From positions 1-27,163 of the forward strand of contig CAYRRA010000030.1 in NCBI GenBank assembly GCA_964426355.1: 27,163 nt of DNA. The letters are read 5' to 3'. Numbering within the stretch: the stretch's first letter is position 1; every line of letters starts with the position of its first letter. A program made the translations under genes and the position numbers. This document shows, in pieces, positions 23,866 to 27,163 of this stretch. The DNA is from JAJFTV01 sp964426355. GTDB lineage: Bacteria > Chloroflexota > Anaerolineae > Anaerolineales > Anaerolineaceae. The notes under the pieces are model-generated. The model did not search any database, had not been told where the DNA came from, and was given only the letters and a program-made list of their open reading frames with translations.

Positions 23866-25342
23866 TTCCTCCAAGCCGCATACCATTGCGCAAGTGGAGA
23901 TATTGGACTTTTGCCGGGTCGTCAAATTCCGCACCCGCCGCTTCAACACTGATGATCTCTTTGGCGATGTCTTCAAAGGCTGCCCGGTAATGGATAAAAC
24001 TCTTTAAAACCAGGATTTGCATGCTTTGTGGGTTCAATCCAAACAGGGTAAAAACCGCTTGATCGGCTGCTTGTATGCGTTTGCTGGAGATAGATATATA
24101 TATTCCGCCAATTCTTAGCAAAGCCATTTTCCCTAAATCGATCTGCATACCGCGGGCCATTGGTCCTTCGGGTTCAAAAACCCCTTCGAATAATTTCTCA
24201 ACCTGAAAAATACCGTGCAGCGGTGATTGGTTCGGAAGCATTTTCCCACCCAGATCCATCTCGATTCTCGCCCCTTCGCCTGCTCTATGAGCCTGTTTGA
24301 CCGCAGCAGGATCATAGAGCAGAGCGACCGCAGCATCAGAAACCTCGCGTTTCAGAAGTTCTTCAATAATAAATATAGTATCTGAGCCAGAACCGCCGCC
24401 AGGATTATCCTGAACGTCTGCCAGGATAACAGGGTAAATGTTTTCTTCATTCAACTGCAATGCAAGCGTGACAGCTTGTTCAAGCGGGACAAGTTTGGAG
24501 ACATACTCAGACTCGTGTTTCAGGATTTCGGTTTCCAAACGGTCCGCAGCATCATTTGTAACCGATTGGTTTTGTGCGTAAACAAGCACAGACGGACCAC
24601 AGCACTCAATATCTCCGGGTGGGAAACCCAGAAATACTGAAGCGGAGACGATTTCCACTTCATCTTCAATTTGGTCTAGCAAGTCGTAAACGAATTTGCA
24701 GGGCGCTTCACCCGTTGCCTGACTGGAGGTTGGGATCAAGAAAGGGATTTGCCGGAAGGACTTTTTGACATGCCCGCCATCCAGTAAATACTTCATCGCA
24801 ATCGCACACCGCTGCCCGGTTTCATAGCAGTCGATATGCGGGTATGTGCGATAGCCGATCATAACTGAGGCTAAATTAAACGATTCGGCTGCAACATTGG
24901 CATGCAAATCCATTGCGGTGACAATTGGGATGTCAGGGACGATGCTGCGCACCCTGGCAAGGATCTCTGTTTCACCATCTCTGTGATCTCCAAAAATCAT
25001 CGCTCCATGCAAATCAAGAAAAACACCATCAAACGGGGCGTGTTGGCGTAAACCATTTTCTATCAAAGCCATAATCCGGTAGAAGGTTTCTTCTGACATG
25101 CGGTTGGAAGGTTCGCATTCCGCCCAAATTATCGGGATACATTGGTAGTCGAATGATGCGGCGGTGCGCAGGAAACCGCTTGTAGCGTTATTCATCTCAT
25201 TGGATGCAAAATATTGAATGTCTGTTCCTGTGAGAAGCCCTGGCGTGTTGATCCCGCCATTGCAAAAATCCTCAAAGGTGGTTGGAATGGGTGAGAAGGT
25301 GTTTGTTTCGTGTTGAAATCCAGCAACAGCGATGCGTGGCAT
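23831..25342 (-). CDS. M81 family metallopeptidase (MlrC family)
   Basis: This 503-residue cytoplasmic protein starts with the M81 signature R-I-A-V-A-G-F-Q-H-E-T-N-T-F-S-P. Metal-site candidates are D145, H147 (M-D-L-H-A-N-V) and H169 (T-Y-P-H-I-D). Their spacing matches the D167/H169/H191 zinc ligands recalled for Sphingomonas MlrC. A second D-L-H-G-A-M (D110, H112) lies upstream, and the C-terminal MlrC domain follows (D-N-P-G-G-G-S-G-S-D). MlrC cleaves the linearised tetrapeptide and Adda in microcystin breakdown; most M81 members have unknown substrates. The start has AAGGAG upstream and is 16 bp after the serine hydrolase stop. It overlaps the next gene's ATG start by 35 bp. Confidence 0.92.
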   Translation of the reverse strand: MPRIAVAGFQHETNTFSPIPTTFEDFCNGGINTPGLLTGTDIQYFASNEMNNATSGFLRTAASFDYQCIPIIWAECEPSNRMSEETFYRIMALIENGLRQHAPFDGVFLDLHGAMIFGDHRDGETEILARVRSIVPDIPIVTAMDLHANVAAESFNLASVMIGYRTYPHIDCYETGQRCAIAMKYLLDGGHVKKSFRQIPFLIPTSSQATGEAPCKFVYDLLDQIEDEVEIVSASVFLGFPPGDIECCGPSVLVYAQNQSVTNDAADRLETEILKHESEYVSKLVPLEQAVTLALQLNEENIYPVILADVQDNPGGGSGSDTIFIIEELLKREVSDAAVALLYDPAAVKQAHRAGEGARIEMDLGGKMLPNQSPLHGIFQVEKLFEGVFEPEGPMARGMQIDLGKMALLRIGGIYISISSKRIQAADQAVFTLFGLNPQSMQILVLKSFIHYRAAFEDIAKEIISVEAAGAEFDDPAKVQYLHLRNGMRLGGNGPVFTQPEKK

Positions 25343-25358
25343 GGGTGGTCTCCTTTTT

Positions 25359-26873
25359 TTAGGACGATTTGATGCGGTGGAATAAACCTACCCTGTCAAT
25401 TTCTATTGCGTCTACTTTCCCGTCCTCTTTTATTTTGAAGGTCAGAAATTCTGGACATAAGAATGGTTGCTGATAACGGATTAGAAAGGTTTTTTCTTGC
25501 CAATACTCAAGCTCTGCCCGGTAGATTTGGGTTTCACCATATTGAAATTCGAGCTTGCCATCTTGAGAAAAGATGAGTATCTCTCCGAAAAGATCGTTTA
25601 CGTATTCGCCGCAGAAAGCATCGTGGTTATACGAGACCTCTGGGGCGGGCGGATGTGCAATGCTCATTTGTTGTGCGCCGAACCCGGCTTCTTTTTTCCA
25701 CTGTTGAACGTTATCCAGCATTTCCTGGGCATAATCCCTCTCAAATCCTAGCAGTGTATCAATCAGATAAAATCCGACCATGGGATGCAGCATGGTTTGA
25801 TAGGTATTCAGTACGATGATGCCGCCTAATTTTCTCGCGGGTAGATACGCAATGGCGGCGACAGAGCCATTGACCTGTCCCGGATGAAAGACAAATCTCT
25901 CCCCGCGATAATCAGATACGTACCAACCCAAGCCGTAGGTCATGATATTGATAGGAAGACCCAAAGCAAGGAGCATATCCATCTCCGAGTCGCCTGAGTT
26001 GATCAGCATTTGCGATTTCGTCATTTCGCTGATTGTTTCTGGTTGAATGATTTGTCTCTGATTGAAAACCCCCTGGTTCATCAAAAACTGAAGCCAGATG
26101 GTCAGATCATCAAGTGAGGAGATGATTGACCCGGCGGCGTTTTCTCCATAATCCGTCCAGGGGATTCTTTGTACAGGATCCAGTGCACACAATTCGGATG
26201 GGATAAATAAATCACACTTTGCCGCATGGGGTTGGGCAATGGAATCGGGTTGGGCTGCTAACATCTTTTGATAGGAAGTAAAACTGGATGTCATGCCAAG
26301 CGGCTCAAAAATTCTTTTCTCAATGAAATTTCCCCAGGTTTGTCCTGAAATGACCTCGACAATTTGCCCTGCAATGATGAAATGCGGATTGTTGTAACCG
26401 AATTTTTCCCTGAAACCTGCGGTGAATGGCAGGTAACGAATTCGGCGTATGAAGTCCTGACTATCGAATTTCGACTGCCGGTTCATTAAGCGGATTGCAC
26501 GTCCTAAACCACTGCGATGAGAGAGGATATCACGTATGGTAATTTCATTTGTGACCCATGGATCAGAGAGCTGGAAATCGGGTAAATAACGAATGATTTT
26601 ATCATCCCATTTTATTTTGCCTTCATCTACCAATATCCCTAAAGCGGCGGCGGTAAAAGCTTTTGTGCACGAACCGATGGGGAAAAGAGTCTGGGCAGTT
26701 ACTTTTTGATCTTTTCCAATCTCGGTGACGCCATAACCTTTACATGAGGTGACTTCACCAGCGTTCACAATAGCCACTGCTCCTCCTGGTACATTCCAGC
26801 TTTGGAGAGCGTTGTCGATGTACTCTTCAATTTTTTGATATATTTTGTTATCAGAGGCTGTTTGAATGTTCAT
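25359..26873 (-). CDS. Serine hydrolase of the beta-lactamase family with C-terminal DUF3471-like domain
   Basis: This 504-residue protein has the full serine-hydrolase set: S68-C-T-K71, Y160-N-N162 and H-P-G in V-F-H-P-G-Q-V-N-G-S. It has neither signal peptide nor transmembrane segment, so it is probably cytoplasmic. The C-terminal about 100 residues (from near 405) look like a DUF3471-type beta domain (F-C-G-E-Y-V-N-D-L-F-G-E-I). Its ATG overlaps the MFS stop by 4 bp (ATGA at 26870-26873), so it is translationally coupled to the transporter. It is 16 bp before the M81 gene. By family it may be an aminopeptidase, D-peptidase or esterase; MlrB of the microcystin pathway belongs to the same superfamily. 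Confidence 0.92.
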   Translation of the reverse strand: MNIQTASDNKIYQKIEEYIDNALQSWNVPGGAVAIVNAGEVTSCKGYGVTEIGKDQKVTAQTLFPIGSCTKAFTAAALGILVDEGKIKWDDKIIRYLPDFQLSDPWVTNEITIRDILSHRSGLGRAIRLMNRQSKFDSQDFIRRIRYLPFTAGFREKFGYNNPHFIIAGQIVEVISGQTWGNFIEKRIFEPLGMTSSFTSYQKMLAAQPDSIAQPHAAKCDLFIPSELCALDPVQRIPWTDYGENAAGSIISSLDDLTIWLQFLMNQGVFNQRQIIQPETISEMTKSQMLINSGDSEMDMLLALGLPINIMTYGLGWYVSDYRGERFVFHPGQVNGSVAAIAYLPARKLGGIIVLNTYQTMLHPMVGFYLIDTLLGFERDYAQEMLDNVQQWKKEAGFGAQQMSIAHPPAPEVSYNHDAFCGEYVNDLFGEILIFSQDGKLEFQYGETQIYRAELEYWQEKTFLIRYQQPFLCPEFLTFKIKEDGKVDAIEIDRVGLFHRIKSS

Positions 26874-27163
26874 GATTTTACTTCGCCTTTTGTGGTGCGC
26901 AAGAGCGCGAGCGCACCGAGGATGCTTCCAACCATAACAACCAGCCAGATATTGCTGTAATTATTACCAAATTTTTCCACAACAAAACCGCCGAGTATCG
27001 GACCGATGATGTAGCCGAGTGTACGCGCAATGGAGAGCAATCCTCCTAACGCACCAAGAACGTTATCATTTTCAGCCGTGTCCATCACCATGGGGTCTTG
27101 ATTGACCCAAACAAAAGCCCAGAAGAAGCCACCGAAAGCGATGATGGGCCAAAGCAATGCCTG
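26870..27163 (-). CDS. MFS transporter, C-terminal part (cut by window edge)
   Basis: Only the last 97 codons are in the window; the reading frame stays open to 27163, so the true start lies outside. The visible part has about three hydrophobic segments, with V-M-D-T-A, L-S-I-A-R-T-L-G-Y-I-I-G-P-I-L-G-G and a final W-L-V-V-M-V-G-S-I-L-G-A-L-A-L-L. The P-I-L-G-G-F-V and F-G-N-N-Y pattern fits the C-terminal half of a major-facilitator drug or peptide transporter. It is the upstream member of the serine hydrolase/M81 operon, with a 4-bp overlap into the next gene. Substrate direction (uptake or efflux) cannot be judged from this fragment. Confidence 0.8.
   Translation of the reverse strand, partial: QALLWPIIAFGGFFWAFVWVNQDPMVMDTAENDNVLGALGGLLSIARTLGYIIGPILGGFVVEKFGNNYSNIWLVVMVGSILGALALLRTTKGEVKS

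Noticed and set aside
23866..23976. N-terminal extension of the serine hydrolase to 23976
   Set aside because: It would overlap the well-supported M81 gene by 146 bp and adds a basic, low-complexity segment with no family match.
1..27163. tRNA, rRNA, CRISPR array, riboswitch or intact transposase
   Set aside because: No tRNA T-arm patterns, spaced direct repeats, conserved riboswitch cores or transposase-like proteins were seen on either strand by eye. A dedicated covariance-model scan could still find small RNAs.

Overview
The window looks like chromosomal DNA from a Chloroflexota bacterium, most likely class Anaerolineae. This rests on gene content: lipoproteins with Thr/Pro-rich linkers and NBR1-type Ig-like domains, a cofD-cofC pair for coenzyme F420, an MscL channel with a C-terminal zinc ribbon, and stand-alone serine hydrolases with TPR tails. 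It is an inference from family knowledge, not a database match. Neither rRNA, tRNA, CRISPR array nor intact insertion sequence is visible.

Left part (1-8178). A 19-bp perfect palindrome opens the window. It is followed by a secreted lipoprotein with two tandem beta domains and an HELTH metallopeptidase motif, which converges on a CPBP-family membrane protease. A 660-bp stretch without a convincing gene holds folded DNA. Then comes a minus-strand two-gene signalling operon: a REC-PAS-GGDEF-EAL response regulator, followed by a membrane Cache-HAMP-GAF-HisKA_2 histidine kinase. The GGDEF half looks active and the EAL half looks catalytically dead.

Middle part (8179-18827). A SAM methyltransferase and the zinc-ribbon mscL gene diverge from a shared promoter region. 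A GNAT acetyltransferase is convergent with mscL, and their stop codons overlap. Next on the plus strand are an SDR-type NAD(P)-binding protein, a membrane-anchored S41-like peptidase, and a likely operon of nitrilase-superfamily amidase, small Cys-rich protein and C45-type hydrolase with a TPR-like tail. After these come a small membrane protein and two tandem paralogous NBR1-domain lipoproteins.

Right part (18882-27163, all minus strand). First transcribed is a block reading MFS transporter (cut by the window edge), serine beta-lactamase-fold hydrolase, M81 metallopeptidase (MlrC family), and a second serine hydrolase with a TPR tail. These are coupled by short gaps or overlaps, and the gene types match those of the microcystin-degrading mlrB/mlrC/mlrD set. 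A second block holds a PhnD-like substrate-binding lipoprotein with an extra C-terminal beta domain, then cofD and cofC.

Two themes stand out. One is an unusual density of peptide- and amide-bond hydrolases (eight in 27 kb), including an operon that looks built to import peptides and degrade them in the cytoplasm. The other is a set of long intergenic palindromes without U-tracts that do not read as ordinary terminators.
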